Origin: Gp6-AA40 sp964505975
Lineage (GTDB): Bacteria > Acidobacteriota > Vicinamibacteria > Vicinamibacterales > UBA2999
NCBI GenBank assembly: GCA_964505975.1
Contig: CAZDLW010000120.1
Span: 1-15,784 of the forward strand
Length of the DNA: 15,784 bases
Direction of reading: 5' to 3'
The notes beneath the pieces are model-generated. The model did no database searches. It was not told where the DNA came from and saw only the letters and a program-made list of their open reading frames with translations. The position numbers and the translations under genes are program-made. This document shows, one piece after another, positions 6,227-15,080 of the stretch. Positions within the stretch are counted from its first letter, which is position 1; the number at the start of each line of letters is the position of its first letter.

Positions 6227-9200
6227 TCACCCGGCCGCCGCGGACTGGAGCGACAGGTCGTCCAGCAGGCGTTTCGCATCCTGCATGTCCGGTAGGTCGA
6301 AGCCCTCGGAGAACCAGCTGTGCACGGCCGCCAGTCTGTCGTACGCGTCCTGAGGCCTGCCTTGGGCGCTCCAGAGTCTCGCCAGGCTCATCGCGGCGCG
6401 CAACTCCCAGGACTTCGCGTGCTGCCGTCGCGCCACCGCTATCGCCCGTTGAAAGCAGTCCTCGGCCGGCACCGAGCCCGACGCATCGCGCCGGATCAGC
6501 AATTCGCCTTTCAGACGGAGAACCTCGGCTTCGTAGTACCGCTCGTCGGTCGCCTGCACGTGGGCCTCCGCATCGCCCAGCGCCTGGAGGCCCTCGTCGT
6601 ACTGTCCGGTCGCCGCGTACGTTTCAGCGAGCAGTGCCAGGAACCACGACAGCCCGAGCCGTGCCCCCGTGGCCAGGTAGCGATCGAGGCCGCGCCGAAC
6701 CTGCTCGATACCCTCCGTCGGGCGTTCCTGCCGTGACAGCAACCAGCCCTGAGTCATCGAACAGAGCGACGACCAGTACGGGAAGCCGTACTCCGTCGCG
6801 TACGCGATCGTTCGCGACGCCCACTCGTCCACCGCGTCCACGTCCCTGCGCATCTGGGCGAGTACGGTGTACATCCCCATGGCTTGCGCCTGACTCATCG
6901 GAATCGAGAGGTCACGGGCAAGCGTCAGGCCCTGCTGTGTCAGCGCCAGCGCCTGGTCGTGATACCCGAGAAACGACAGCGTCCGTCCGAGGTAGGAATG
7001 ACAAATCGCCGCGGAGTGGCCCACGTACTGAAAGGCGCGAAGAGGACGATCCACCGGTCGATAGAGTGCGATGCCCTGCTCCAGGTGCGTCCGCGACGCG
7101 ACGAATTCTCCCAGGTAGATGGAATAGAGGCCCACGGCCAGGTGGGCCTCGAGCCGGTGCTCGGTGTTCTCGTGGCGTGTGGCCAGCTCCAGCATCTCCG
7201 TCCCCAGTCCCATCGCCGTGCGGTAGTCCGCTCGGACCGAATAGAACAGGTGCTGTCCTCTGAGCACCGACACCAGGTCGGATGCGTCGCCGCTCCGCTC
7301 GCCCAGCATCCGGGCTCGCGTGTAGGCCCGATCCACTTCCGCGGCCGCATATCCGCGGCTGGCCTGCAGGGCCATGCCGAGCGACGTCTGAAACGGCAGC
7401 TCACGGAGGTCTCGCGCGGCACTCTCCGCGGTCGTGGCGAGCAGCGCGAGGCCCCGCTCGAACTGGCTGATGGCTTCCGGAAACGCCGCGCGCTTGATTG
7501 CTCGCTGCCCGGCCTCGTACCAGTAACCGACGGCCTCGTCCACCATGCCGGCCGCCGTGGCGTGCTCGGCCAGCAACTCCGGATGAGCGCCGCCGATGTC
7601 CGGGAACTGCTGTTCGAGAACCGCCACCGTGCGTCGGTGGTACTGCTGCCGCGCCCGGCGCAGCAGCGATTGGTACGCAGCGTCCTGCACGAGGGCGTGC
7701 TTGAAGGCGTAGGTGGCCTGCGGGACCAGCCCATGCTGCTCCAGCAGGCCCGACTGCACGATCCTCGTCAACTCCGTCTCGAGCGCCGCGGGCTCCAGCG
7801 ACGAGACGGCCTGCAGCAACCCGAAGGAGAAGTGCCTGCCGATGACGGACCCTATCTGTGCGACCTTCTTCGCACGTCCGAGCCTGTCGAGCCTCGCCAT
7901 GAGCGCATCCTGCAACGTCACCGGGATGGTCCAGAGGGGCAGTGGCCCGCGCAGCTCGTACCGATCGCTCGTTTCACGAAGGAATCCCGACTCCAGGATT
8001 GCCTTCATCGTCTCCTCGATGAACAGCGGAATGCCGTCCGTACGCCGTACGACCTCGTCCAAGATCTCGGACGGGAGTTGTCTGCCACCCATGACTGCCG
8101 CGAGCATGGCCTCGGACTGCGCGCGATCGAGCGTATCGAGATTCATCACCGTCGTGGGTGGCGTGTCACCCCATGGTGGCGTGAACTCGGGCCGGCTGCT
8201 CAGCAGGAGCAGCAAGCGTGCGCTCCGACAACGCGCAATACAAAGCGTGAGCAGTTCGAGCGACGAAGGGTCCGCCCAGTGCAGGTCCTCGACGATGACG
8301 AGTACGGGTCGTCGTTCGGCGGCATTGAGCAGCATCGTCACGAGAAGATTCAATGTCGATTGACGCTGCCGCGCGGGATCGAGCGTGATGGCAGGATACC
8401 GGTCGTTCAACGGAACCGACAGCAGGTTCGCCAGCAGCGCGACGTTCTCGACAGAGCCAACTCCGAACGCCCGGACGGAGGACTCCAGCCTGCCCACGCG
8501 CTCCTCGAGCGCGACCTGGCCGAGGTCGAGCCAGCGCCTGAACATGTCCATCATCACGAACAGCGGGCTGCTCTGGTGGTAGGGCGACCCCGCGCCTTCG
8601 AGACGATGGTGGGGCTCTCCGGCGAGGTCGTGTTTCAGGGCCGTGAGGAGCCGCGACTTCCCAACACCCGCTTCGCCTCGCACCAGGATGGCGTCGCCGT
8701 GCCCGCGTTCGCACCGTTCCCAGGCGTCGCGCAGGACGGCCAGCTCCGCATCACGGCCGACCAGAGGGATCAGACGATCCGGCGCGCCGCCTTCGATCTG
8801 GCGATCCCGATGTCGGTCCAGCAGCCGGAAGAGCCGGACGGGGCGCGCGATTCCGGCGAGCGTCTCCAGACCCGCATCCTGGAAGATGAATGCGCCACTG
8901 AGGAGGCGCTGCGTGGCCTCGCTCATCATGACGACGTTGGGCGGGGCCATGCCTTGAATCCTGGCAGCGACGTTCGGGGTCTCGCCGACGGCAAGCTGTT
9001 CGTGTCGGGTCTCCCCCCCGATGTCTCCCACGACTGTGGGGCCGGTATGAATGCCAATCCGTACGTCGAGCCGGATCCCCAGGTCGTGTTGGAGGCGATC
9101 GTTCAGCGTTCCCATGGCTTCGAGGATCTCGAGCCCGGCGTGACCGGCTCGCGTCGCGTCATCCTCGTGCGCACGAGGGTAGCCGAAGTACACGAGCAGC

Positions 9201-9616
9201 CCGTCACCCAGGTACTGGGCGATGTGCCCCTCGTACCGGCGAACGACGGCCGCGCACGTGCTCTGATAGGCCTGCACGATCTCGCGCAGTTCCTCCGGGT
9301 CGAGACGGGCAGACAGCGCGGTGGAGCCCACGAGATCGCAGAACATGACGGTCAGTTGCCGGCGCTCGGGGTCCGACACACCCACGGTCGCGCCGGAGGA
9401 GCGATCGTCGTCCGGCGCGACGTCGCGTGCCGCGGTAGTTGAAGCCGGCCCGTCGGAGGGCCCGGCGTCGAGGGGTGTTCCGCACTGCCCGCAGAAGCGC
9501 GCGAGGGGAGGGTTGAGAAAGCCGCATGCCCGACATCTGTGGCCCAGTGCGCCACCGCACTGGACGCAGAACTTCATGAGCTCGGCGTTGTCGAACCCGC
9601 ACTGATCACACCGCAT
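6227..9616 (-). CDS. zinc-ribbon / class III cyclase / AAA ATPase / TPR signalling protein
   Basis: This 1129-residue protein has four parts. Residues 1-50 are a double zinc ribbon with CxxC pairs at 3/6, 17/20, 28/31 and 42/45. Residues 86-265 are a class III nucleotidyl cyclase domain with metal aspartates D94 (FCDLVGST) and D138 (YLGDGLL) and the transition-state pair in TPNVAAR (N215, R219); it probably makes cAMP, though the substrate-choice residues are not textbook. Residues 284-530 are an AAA/STAND-type ATPase with Walker A GEAGVGKS (314-321) and Walker B VLVIVEDLHW (438-447). From about 650 to 1100 the chain is helical with TPR-like repeats. No membrane segment is seen, so it should be cytosolic. 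It begins 20 bp after the kinase gene stops and is surely co-transcribed. All main catalytic residues are present. What it senses is unknown. Confidence 0.92.
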   Translation of the reverse strand: MRCDQCGFDNAELMKFCVQCGGALGHRCRACGFLNPPLARFCGQCGTPLDAGPSDGPASTTAARDVAPDDDRSSGATVGVSDPERRQLTVMFCDLVGSTALSARLDPEELREIVQAYQSTCAAVVRRYEGHIAQYLGDGLLVYFGYPRAHEDDATRAGHAGLEILEAMGTLNDRLQHDLGIRLDVRIGIHTGPTVVGDIGGETRHEQLAVGETPNVAARIQGMAPPNVVMMSEATQRLLSGAFIFQDAGLETLAGIARPVRLFRLLDRHRDRQIEGGAPDRLIPLVGRDAELAVLRDAWERCERGHGDAILVRGEAGVGKSRLLTALKHDLAGEPHHRLEGAGSPYHQSSPLFVMMDMFRRWLDLGQVALEERVGRLESSVRAFGVGSVENVALLANLLSVPLNDRYPAITLDPARQRQSTLNLLVTMLLNAAERRPVLVIVEDLHWADPSSLELLTLCIARCRSARLLLLLSSRPEFTPPWGDTPPTTVMNLDTLDRAQSEAMLAAVMGGRQLPSEILDEVVRRTDGIPLFIEETMKAILESGFLRETSDRYELRGPLPLWTIPVTLQDALMARLDRLGRAKKVAQIGSVIGRHFSFGLLQAVSSLEPAALETELTRIVQSGLLEQHGLVPQATYAFKHALVQDAAYQSLLRRARQQYHRRTVAVLEQQFPDIGGAHPELLAEHATAAGMVDEAVGYWYEAGQRAIKRAAFPEAISQFERGLALLATTAESAARDLRELPFQTSLGMALQASRGYAAAEVDRAYTRARMLGERSGDASDLVSVLRGQHLFYSVRADYRTAMGLGTEMLELATRHENTEHRLEAHLAVGLYSIYLGEFVASRTHLEQGIALYRPVDRPLRAFQYVGHSAAICHSYLGRTLSFLGYHDQALALTQQGLTLARDLSIPMSQAQAMGMYTVLAQMRRDVDAVDEWASRTIAYATEYGFPYWSSLCSMTQGWLLSRQERPTEGIEQVRRGLDRYLATGARLGLSWFLALLAETYAATGQYDEGLQALGDAEAHVQATDERYYEAEVLRLKGELLIRRDASGSVPAEDCFQRAIAVARRQHAKSWELRAAMSLARLWSAQGRPQDAYDRLAAVHSWFSEGFDLPDMQDAKRLLDDLSLQSAAAG

Positions 9617-9636
9617 GTGTCGAGGGCCCGCGCCGG

Positions 9637-11949
9637 TCAGGATTCCCGCGAGCGTCCACGCGTGGCCTGCATCGTGGAGTCCCGATCGACATCCGCGCCG
9701 GCACGAGACAGGCCAATGGTGTCGACGAGCGCCACGAGGCGACCGTGCCCGCGGATCCTGTGAAACGACGGACGCACGGCAATCCAGACCAGCTCGGTGG
9801 CTCGGAGGCGAAGCGCCTCCTCGAGCCGGTCGAGCGCCGACGACTCGTCACCCAACCCGGCGTATATCTGTGCCGCGAACACCGGTGAAATGTACCGCCC
9901 CGCGGCACGCGCGTCGAGCACGCGAACAGCCTCCAGGGCCTTCGACGCGTCTCCCGCACGGGCGCGGACGTATCCGACGGTACCCACTGTTTCGGGGCTC
10001 TCGCCGGACAGCCGCACTGCCGTCTCGGCATGCGACAGGGCGCGATCGAAATCCGCAACCTCCGCAAGCGTCTGGCCCATGAACACGTGCGCGACGTAGA
10101 AGGTCGAGTCGAGCGCCAGCGTTCGCTCGAGCGCGGCGACGGCCTCCAACGGCCGCCCCGCGAGATAGTGAAGCAGGCCGATGCTGGCATTGATCGGCAG
10201 CGACACGGGGTCGGTGGCGAGCGCCCGCTGGAGCATCGTCATCGCCTCGCCGAATCGGCCGAGCGGCGCAAGCCCATGCACGGCGTACCAATGCAGTCCC
10301 GTCGCATAGGAGGGGTCGAGCGACACGGCCCGGCGGAATTCCCGTTCCGCGTCTCGCCATGTCCAGTCGTACACAGCGTGAATGGTACCGAGAGTCGCGT
10401 GGGCGTCGGGCAGGAGATCGTTCAGGTGGAGCGCATCGAGTGCGGCGGCCTTGGCCCTGGGCATGACCTCGCAGGGGGACCGAAGGCCGTAGATCGCCAG
10501 TGTGGCAAAGGCGTCAGCCAGCCCGGCACCCGCTCGTGCAAATCGTGGATCGGCCGCAAGCGCCTGCTCGAAGCAGTTCACGGCCTCGTCGAGTCCGGCT
10601 TCGCTCCGCCTGTTCCAGTGAAAGCGGCCCTTGAGATAGAGCGCGTACGCCTCGGGACTTTCCGTGGGCGCCCTGATCAATCGCGACGCGAGCGGCGATA
10701 CCAGACGCACCTGAAGGGCTGTCACCACCGTCCGTGCGATCTCGTCCTGCACCGCAAAGACGTCGGACAGATCGCGATCGAACTGCTCGGACCACACCAC
10801 GTGGCCTTCCGCGACGTTGGTCAACCGAACCGCCACCCGAAGCCGATGACCGGCTGTCCGGACGCTGCCCTCGAGGACGGAGTCCACGTGCAACGCTGCG
10901 CCGACACCGGCCAGATCGACCTGGCGATCGCGAAGTCGGAACGAAGCAGTGGCCGACGCAACCCGGAGTCCGGGGAGTCGCGCGAGACAGCTGATGATCT
11001 CTTCCGCCATGCCCTCACAGAAATACTCGTGATCGCGGCGCGGGCTGAGGTCCGTGAACGGCAGCACGGCGAGCGACGCGTCGGACGCGGCCTTCGCCGG
11101 CGCACCAGGGGCATCCGGTTCGAGGATGGCATCGAGCGCCTGGGCCAGCTCGCGCGCCGTCTGCATCCGGGCAGCGAGGTCCTTCGACAGAAGTCGCCGA
11201 ACGACAGCGTGCACTGCCGGAGGCACGTCGCGGTCGGACGGGAACGGAGCCGGCTCCGCCGTGAGGATGGCGGAGATCACCTCAATGGGCGTCTCACCCG
11301 CGAAGGGCCGTACACCTGCGAGCATCTCGTAAAGCATCACCCCCAGGGCGAAGAGATCCGCACGACCATCCTGGTCGTACCCGCGCATCTGCTCGGGCGC
11401 CATATAGTCGGCCGTGCCAATCAACATGCCCGCCCCGGTGGCGAGCATGGTCGCGAACTCGTCTGAGGCCACGGGTGCGAGGCGGCGGGCGACGCCGAAG
11501 TCGAGTAGCTTGACGAGGCCTCCCGGCACGATGAAGACGTTCTCGGGCTTCAAGTCGCGGTGGACGATGCCCTTGTCATGAGCCGCGGTCAGCGCATCGG
11601 CAACCTGCCGCACAATCCGGACAGCCTCGGTCGTGCCGAGGGATCCACGCGAGAGGCGCGCTCGCAGTGTCTCTCCCTGGAGAAGCTCGGTCACCAGATA
11701 GGGACTTTCCGAGTCGCGGCCGACGTCGAACACCGCCAGGATATTGGGATGGGAAAGCGCGGCCACCATGCGGGCTTCGCGTTCGAACCGATCCAGTGCC
11801 TCCTGCGTCTGGACGCCGCGGACCACCTTGATGGCCACCTCGCGCCCGAGGCGCGGGTCCACGGCCCGGTAGACCTCCCCCATGCCGCCCGCCGCAATGA
11901 GCGCGACGATCTCGTAGGGACCGAGCCTCGTACCGGCGGGGAGGGGCAT
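9637..11949 (-). CDS. Ser/Thr protein kinase with TolB-like and TPR regions
   Basis: This 770-residue protein opens with a complete Hanks-type kinase domain (about 10-275). Visible are the Gly-rich loop AAGGMGEVY (19-27), the ATP-binding Lys41 (VAIKVV), HRDLKPEN (130-137), DFG (150-152) and APE (184-186). Residues 292-415 match the TolB-like module often joined to such kinases (SLAVLPFTDLSP, then YFCEGMAEEIISCLARLPGL). The remainder, to about 750, is TPR-like helical repeats for protein contacts. There is no transmembrane segment between kinase and TPRs, unlike PknB-type receptors, so it is probably cytosolic. Start ATG 11949 lacks a strong SD. A TATAAT box ends 9 bp upstream. It is the first gene of an operon with the cyclase/AAA protein, which could be its substrate or partner (inference). 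Confidence 0.93.
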   Translation of the reverse strand: MPLPAGTRLGPYEIVALIAAGGMGEVYRAVDPRLGREVAIKVVRGVQTQEALDRFEREARMVAALSHPNILAVFDVGRDSESPYLVTELLQGETLRARLSRGSLGTTEAVRIVRQVADALTAAHDKGIVHRDLKPENVFIVPGGLVKLLDFGVARRLAPVASDEFATMLATGAGMLIGTADYMAPEQMRGYDQDGRADLFALGVMLYEMLAGVRPFAGETPIEVISAILTAEPAPFPSDRDVPPAVHAVVRRLLSKDLAARMQTARELAQALDAILEPDAPGAPAKAASDASLAVLPFTDLSPRRDHEYFCEGMAEEIISCLARLPGLRVASATASFRLRDRQVDLAGVGAALHVDSVLEGSVRTAGHRLRVAVRLTNVAEGHVVWSEQFDRDLSDVFAVQDEIARTVVTALQVRLVSPLASRLIRAPTESPEAYALYLKGRFHWNRRSEAGLDEAVNCFEQALAADPRFARAGAGLADAFATLAIYGLRSPCEVMPRAKAAALDALHLNDLLPDAHATLGTIHAVYDWTWRDAEREFRRAVSLDPSYATGLHWYAVHGLAPLGRFGEAMTMLQRALATDPVSLPINASIGLLHYLAGRPLEAVAALERTLALDSTFYVAHVFMGQTLAEVADFDRALSHAETAVRLSGESPETVGTVGYVRARAGDASKALEAVRVLDARAAGRYISPVFAAQIYAGLGDESSALDRLEEALRLRATELVWIAVRPSFHRIRGHGRLVALVDTIGLSRAGADVDRDSTMQATRGRSRES

Positions 11950-11958
11950 GCGCCCCCG

Positions 11959-11964
11959 ATTATA
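11959..11964 (-). promoter_or_regulatory. candidate -10 box of the kinase-cyclase operon
   Basis: On the minus strand this is a perfect TATAAT, 9 bp before the ATG at 11949. Transcription would start about 2-3 nt before the start codon. No convincing -35 is visible at 16-18 bp (the site reads CATCGT at 17 bp). The perfect hexamer in GC-rich DNA is notable. Confidence 0.45.
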
Positions 11965-12009
11965 GGCGGCCCATGTCGCCGACGATGCCCTGGCAGCGGT
12001 CCAGAGATC

Positions 12010-12903
12010 CTACGCTCCGAACCGGAGTGCGCGGATGCGGCGGCACCGGGTACAAGGGTCGTGGCCGGGTGCTCGGTACCTCCGTGCGTTCTCTCCGTTC
12101 ACGCCAGTGGCGGCCGCAGAACTCATCACGGCCTGCATCACCGCGGTCTCGAAGTCGGTCCGGACTTCGCCGCGCGTCTCGAGATTCGCGACCTGCGTCA
12201 TGAACAGACCGACGATTCGTTCGCGCGGATCGACGAAGAAATGGGTATTGAACGCGCCACTCCACCCGAAGCTGCCTTCCGACAGGAACGTGGCGCGCGC
12301 GCCGGCATCACTGACGATCCGGACGCCGAGTCCGTAGCCCTCTCCGGGCAAGCGCCCCGGAAGCGTGTCTGGTGCTGCCACCGAAGTCATCAGCGTCACC
12401 GCACGCGGGCTCAGCAGCCGCACGCTCTCGAGCTGGCCACCATCGAGCAGCATCTGGGCAAACTGCAGGTAGTCCGCCGCAGTGCTGAACAGGCCGCCCC
12501 CACCCGAGAAGTACGCGCCATTCATGAAGCCCGGGTTCGGCTGCGGCTGCAGGACGCCGTCGACGTGGCGGTACAACGGCACGAGCTGAGGCTGTCCTTC
12601 CGCGGGATAAAAGTCGACATGATGCCGAAGATGGCGTCCCTCTGCATCGGTCTCCGGGCGGCGGTATCCATCGACCCGTGCGCCTCGAAGTGTGCCACGC
12701 GGCCGTGGCGTGCCACCAGCGTGACGGCCCCCGTGAACGTGCGCGTTCGATGTGTCGCTGCATCAGTTCCGTCACCCGGCGCAGACGATCGGTGGAAGAG
12801 CCTACCTCTTCCGGCGGGACCACCGGCACCGCGGCGGCCAGCGGCCACCAGAACACTGCCAGGCAGAGAAGGACGGCACGAGCCGCATCGGCCACGTTCG
12901 CAT
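12010..12903 (-). pseudogene. decayed serine beta-lactamase-family hydrolase
   Basis: Pieces of one beta-lactamase/esterase-family protein lie in different frames. An AGGAGG site precedes an ATG at 12903, but after a few codons the frame changes to a good signal peptide (from GTG 12895: ARAVLLCLAVFWWPLAAA), then RVTELMQRHIERAR. Around 12735-12755 the frame shifts again to FTGAVTLVARHGRVAHFEAHG and RDAIFGIMS. At about 12617-12625 the sequence jumps into a third frame with FYPAEGQPQLVPLYRHVDG, then GGGGLFSTAADYLQFAQMLL and the C-terminal core. The FRIASMxK catalytic segment and roughly 140 residues that normally follow are missing at that jump. So there are at least two frameshifts and an internal deletion, and no active enzyme can be made. 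The family normally hydrolyses beta-lactams, esters or peptides. Confidence 0.8.
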
Positions 12904-13052
12904 GATGATGCCTCCTGCAACGTCGTCTTACCGGGCGTCACGGGGGATCCTGTCTGTCGCAACGGAGTCCCACTGCTTCGTGACGGAGTCAGCGTCCGGA
13001 TTCTGCACCAGACACCAGTGAAAACTCAATTGGACCCTCGTACAATCCGTCC
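12904..13052. other. divergent spacer between the pseudogene and the amidohydrolase gene
   Basis: The pseudogene's old ribosome site lies at its left end and the amidohydrolase promoter at its right end. Nothing else is recognised. Confidence 0.4.
13041..13046 (+). promoter_or_regulatory. candidate -10 box of the amidohydrolase gene
   Basis: TACAAT is followed by 6 bp and then the ATG at 13053, so a transcript would begin at or next to the start codon. There is no SD. No good -35 is found at 17 bp. The TTGGAC at 13030-13035 is too close to serve. Confidence 0.4.
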
Positions 13053-14639
13053 ATGCTGACGAGGCGGGAACTGCTCGATCGCACCGCGGCGTTTGCGGCA
13101 GCCGTCGGCGCCGCGACTGTCACTGGCGCCGTCCGGTCACCGGCGATGGAAGCGGCGCAGGCGGCCACGGATCCAGGGCCCGACACCGATCTCGTCCTCA
13201 CGAACGGACGGTTCGTCGACGGCCGTGGAGTCGTGGCGGACACGGTGACGATCAGGAACGGCCGCATCGCCCGCATCGGCGAAGCGATGCCGCTGGCACC
13301 CGATGCCCGGACGATTGACCTCGGCGGCCGTACCGTCATCCCGGGTCTGTTCGACGCGCACGTGCACTTCACGCGAGCAGGTGTCAACCCCGGCTACGAG
13401 GCACGACGCATCGAGCGGGCATTCTCAATCGCGGAGCTTCAGGAAGCAATCGCGCGCCGTGCGGCGTCGGTGCCTCCGGGCGCGTTCATCACGTGTATCG
13501 GCGGCTGGAACCACACGCAGTTCGCGGAACGGCGGCGGCCCACACGATCGGAGTTGGACGAAGCGGCGCCGCAACACGCCGTCTATATATCGGGAACCGG
13601 CGGCGGCACGGGTGCACTCACGAATCGTCTCGGGCACGCGTTCTTCGCCGCACGAGGCGTGGCGATTGACGACGGGACAGGCGTTGTGGAGTCGGCGAAC
13701 GAGGCGGTCGCCGCGCTCCGGGACGCACAGTCAGCCGGAGACCGCCTGCGTGGCACGGCCGATCTGAACGCCCACGCCAATAGTCTCGGCCTCACGGGCG
13801 TCATCAACGCCGGCAATCTCGAGGATCAGGAGTACCCGCTCAGACTGTGGCGCGAGCATCGGTTGACGATCCGCATGCGACCGCTCTATTCCGCCGACTC
13901 ACCCGCGGACGCCGAGATCCGGATTCGCAACAACTTCAGCCAGAACGGCCGTGCCGTCGGCGACGACTTGTTCAGGGTGGCCGGTTTTGGCGAGCGGATT
14001 GGCGGCGCGGATCCGACGTCCCCACGGTTCGAACCCACCGCGCGCGTGATTGCCAGGCACGGCTGGACGCTCCAGCAGCACTCCATCACGCAGGCGGAGA
14101 ACGACGTTCACCTCGCGGCGTTCGCGTCGATCGCGCGCGAGCATCCAATCGCCGGCCTCCGCTGGGCCCTTCTTCACCTGCAGCGGATCGACGCGCCGCG
14201 CCTGAAGGCACTCATGGATCTCGGCGCAGGCGCCAGCGCCCAGACCTGGACGTACCTGTCGGCCGCCGGCGGCCCCCCGTTCCGGCGAATCGTCGATTCG
14301 GGCATTCCCGCGGGCGTCGGCACCGATTCCACCAACGTCGCCGCGCTCGACCCGTGGCCCACGCTCTTCTACATGACGACCGGGCGGAACCTCAGCGGAG
14401 AACTGACCAACGATGGCCAGCAGATCTCACGGCTCGAGGCGCTGCGCCTCTATACAGAGGGAGCCGCATGGTTCTCGTTCGATGACCATCAGGTCGGGTC
14501 GTTCCATGAGGGAAAGTACGCCGATCTCGCCGTGCTGAGCCGCGACTTCCTGTCGGTGCCGGAGGAGGCGATCCGGCGCATCGAGTCGGTGCTGACGATG
14601 GTCGGCGGCATGGTCGTACATGAGGGGACTCTATCGTGA
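13053..14639 (+). CDS. exported YtcJ-like amidohydrolase
   Basis: This 528-residue hydrolase of the amidohydrolase superfamily (amidohydrolase 3/YtcJ-like group) would cleave C-N bonds; its substrate is unknown. The N-terminus has a Tat-type signal, TRRELLDRTAAFAAAVGAA, so it is probably exported folded. The body starts DLVLTNGRFVDGRG, and PGLFDAHVHF supplies metal ligands H103 and H105. Further likely ligands are H343 (LQQHSIT), H375 (LLHLQ) and D425 (GVGTDSTN). The usual VKxxxDG site for a bridging Lys is replaced by FRVAGFGER, so a one-metal or atypical site is likely. Start ATG 13053 has no SD and may be leaderless. Its stop overlaps the convergent toxin gene by 9 bp. Length is normal. 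Confidence 0.85.
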   Translation: MLTRRELLDRTAAFAAAVGAATVTGAVRSPAMEAAQAATDPGPDTDLVLTNGRFVDGRGVVADTVTIRNGRIARIGEAMPLAPDARTIDLGGRTVIPGLFDAHVHFTRAGVNPGYEARRIERAFSIAELQEAIARRAASVPPGAFITCIGGWNHTQFAERRRPTRSELDEAAPQHAVYISGTGGGTGALTNRLGHAFFAARGVAIDDGTGVVESANEAVAALRDAQSAGDRLRGTADLNAHANSLGLTGVINAGNLEDQEYPLRLWREHRLTIRMRPLYSADSPADAEIRIRNNFSQNGRAVGDDLFRVAGFGERIGGADPTSPRFEPTARVIARHGWTLQQHSITQAENDVHLAAFASIAREHPIAGLRWALLHLQRIDAPRLKALMDLGAGASAQTWTYLSAAGGPPFRRIVDSGIPAGVGTDSTNVAALDPWPTLFYMTTGRNLSGELTNDGQQISRLEALRLYTEGAAWFSFDDHQVGSFHEGKYADLAVLSRDFLSVPEEAIRRIESVLTMVGGMVVHEGTLS

Positions 14640-15080
14640 TGCGCCGAGCTGTTGGACGCCGACGTCTGCAGGCACCCGCAGGAATCCGGCCGTGGCGAAA
14701 TGCGAATCGAACGCGAACGCGTGGCTCATACGCTCGGCCCGCATGAGCGCGAAGCTGGTGGCGTCCACGAAGCCGAAGTCGTGATCGCGATAGAGGGCGA
14801 GGATGGCGAGCGCGTGTCGTTCCAGGTCCTCTCCCACGGAGAGCCGCTCGAGGCGCGTCGTCGCGTCGAGCGAGTCCAGGAATCGTCGGGAGGCGTCGTA
14901 CCCGCGCGTCACGCGGAGCAAGGTGTAGGTTTCGCCCACGACGTGATTCGTCGTGACCAGCACGATCGGCAGCGCCAGCAACCCTTTGAGGGCCCCGGCG
15001 GCCTCCCGGTGGCGGGCATCGTCGAGAACTTGAGCGGCAAACCAGGCGCCCGTGTCGACGAAGATTCGCCGGGGCATCAT
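14631..15080 (-). CDS. PIN-domain toxin, VapC type
   Basis: This 149-residue PIN-domain ribonuclease starts MMPRRIFVDTGAWFAA. Its acidic metal-binding residues are in place: D9, E50 (VVGETYTLL), D106 (DFGFVDATSF) and D125 (AFAFDSHF). VapC toxins cut specific RNAs, often tRNA or rRNA, when freed from their antitoxin. The start ATG at 15080 overlaps the stop of the antitoxin gene by 4 bp (ATGA), which implies translational coupling. A second Met codon follows at once, at 15077, and would also serve. The stop TAG at 14631-14633 lies inside the last codons of the convergent amidohydrolase gene. The domain looks complete, so the toxin is probably active. Confidence 0.9.
   Translation of the reverse strand: MMPRRIFVDTGAWFAAQVLDDARHREAAGALKGLLALPIVLVTTNHVVGETYTLLRVTRGYDASRRFLDSLDATTRLERLSVGEDLERHALAILALYRDHDFGFVDATSFALMRAERMSHAFAFDSHFATAGFLRVPADVGVQQLGASR

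Noticed and set aside
6884..9442. 852-codon plus-strand open frame opposite the cyclase/ATPase gene
   Set aside because: It is an antisense shadow of a clearly real gene with all its motifs. Its product is Arg/His/Gln-rich with no domain, as is common in GC-rich DNA.
13030..13046. TTGGAC and TACAAT as a sigma70 promoter pair
   Set aside because: Only 5 bp separate them, far too close. Only TACAAT was kept as a -10 candidate.
10030..13059. Two long plus-strand frames (10030-11466 and 11560-13059) opposite the kinase and the pseudogene
   Set aside because: They are antisense to the kinase and the beta-lactamase remnant, and their products show no fold or motif.
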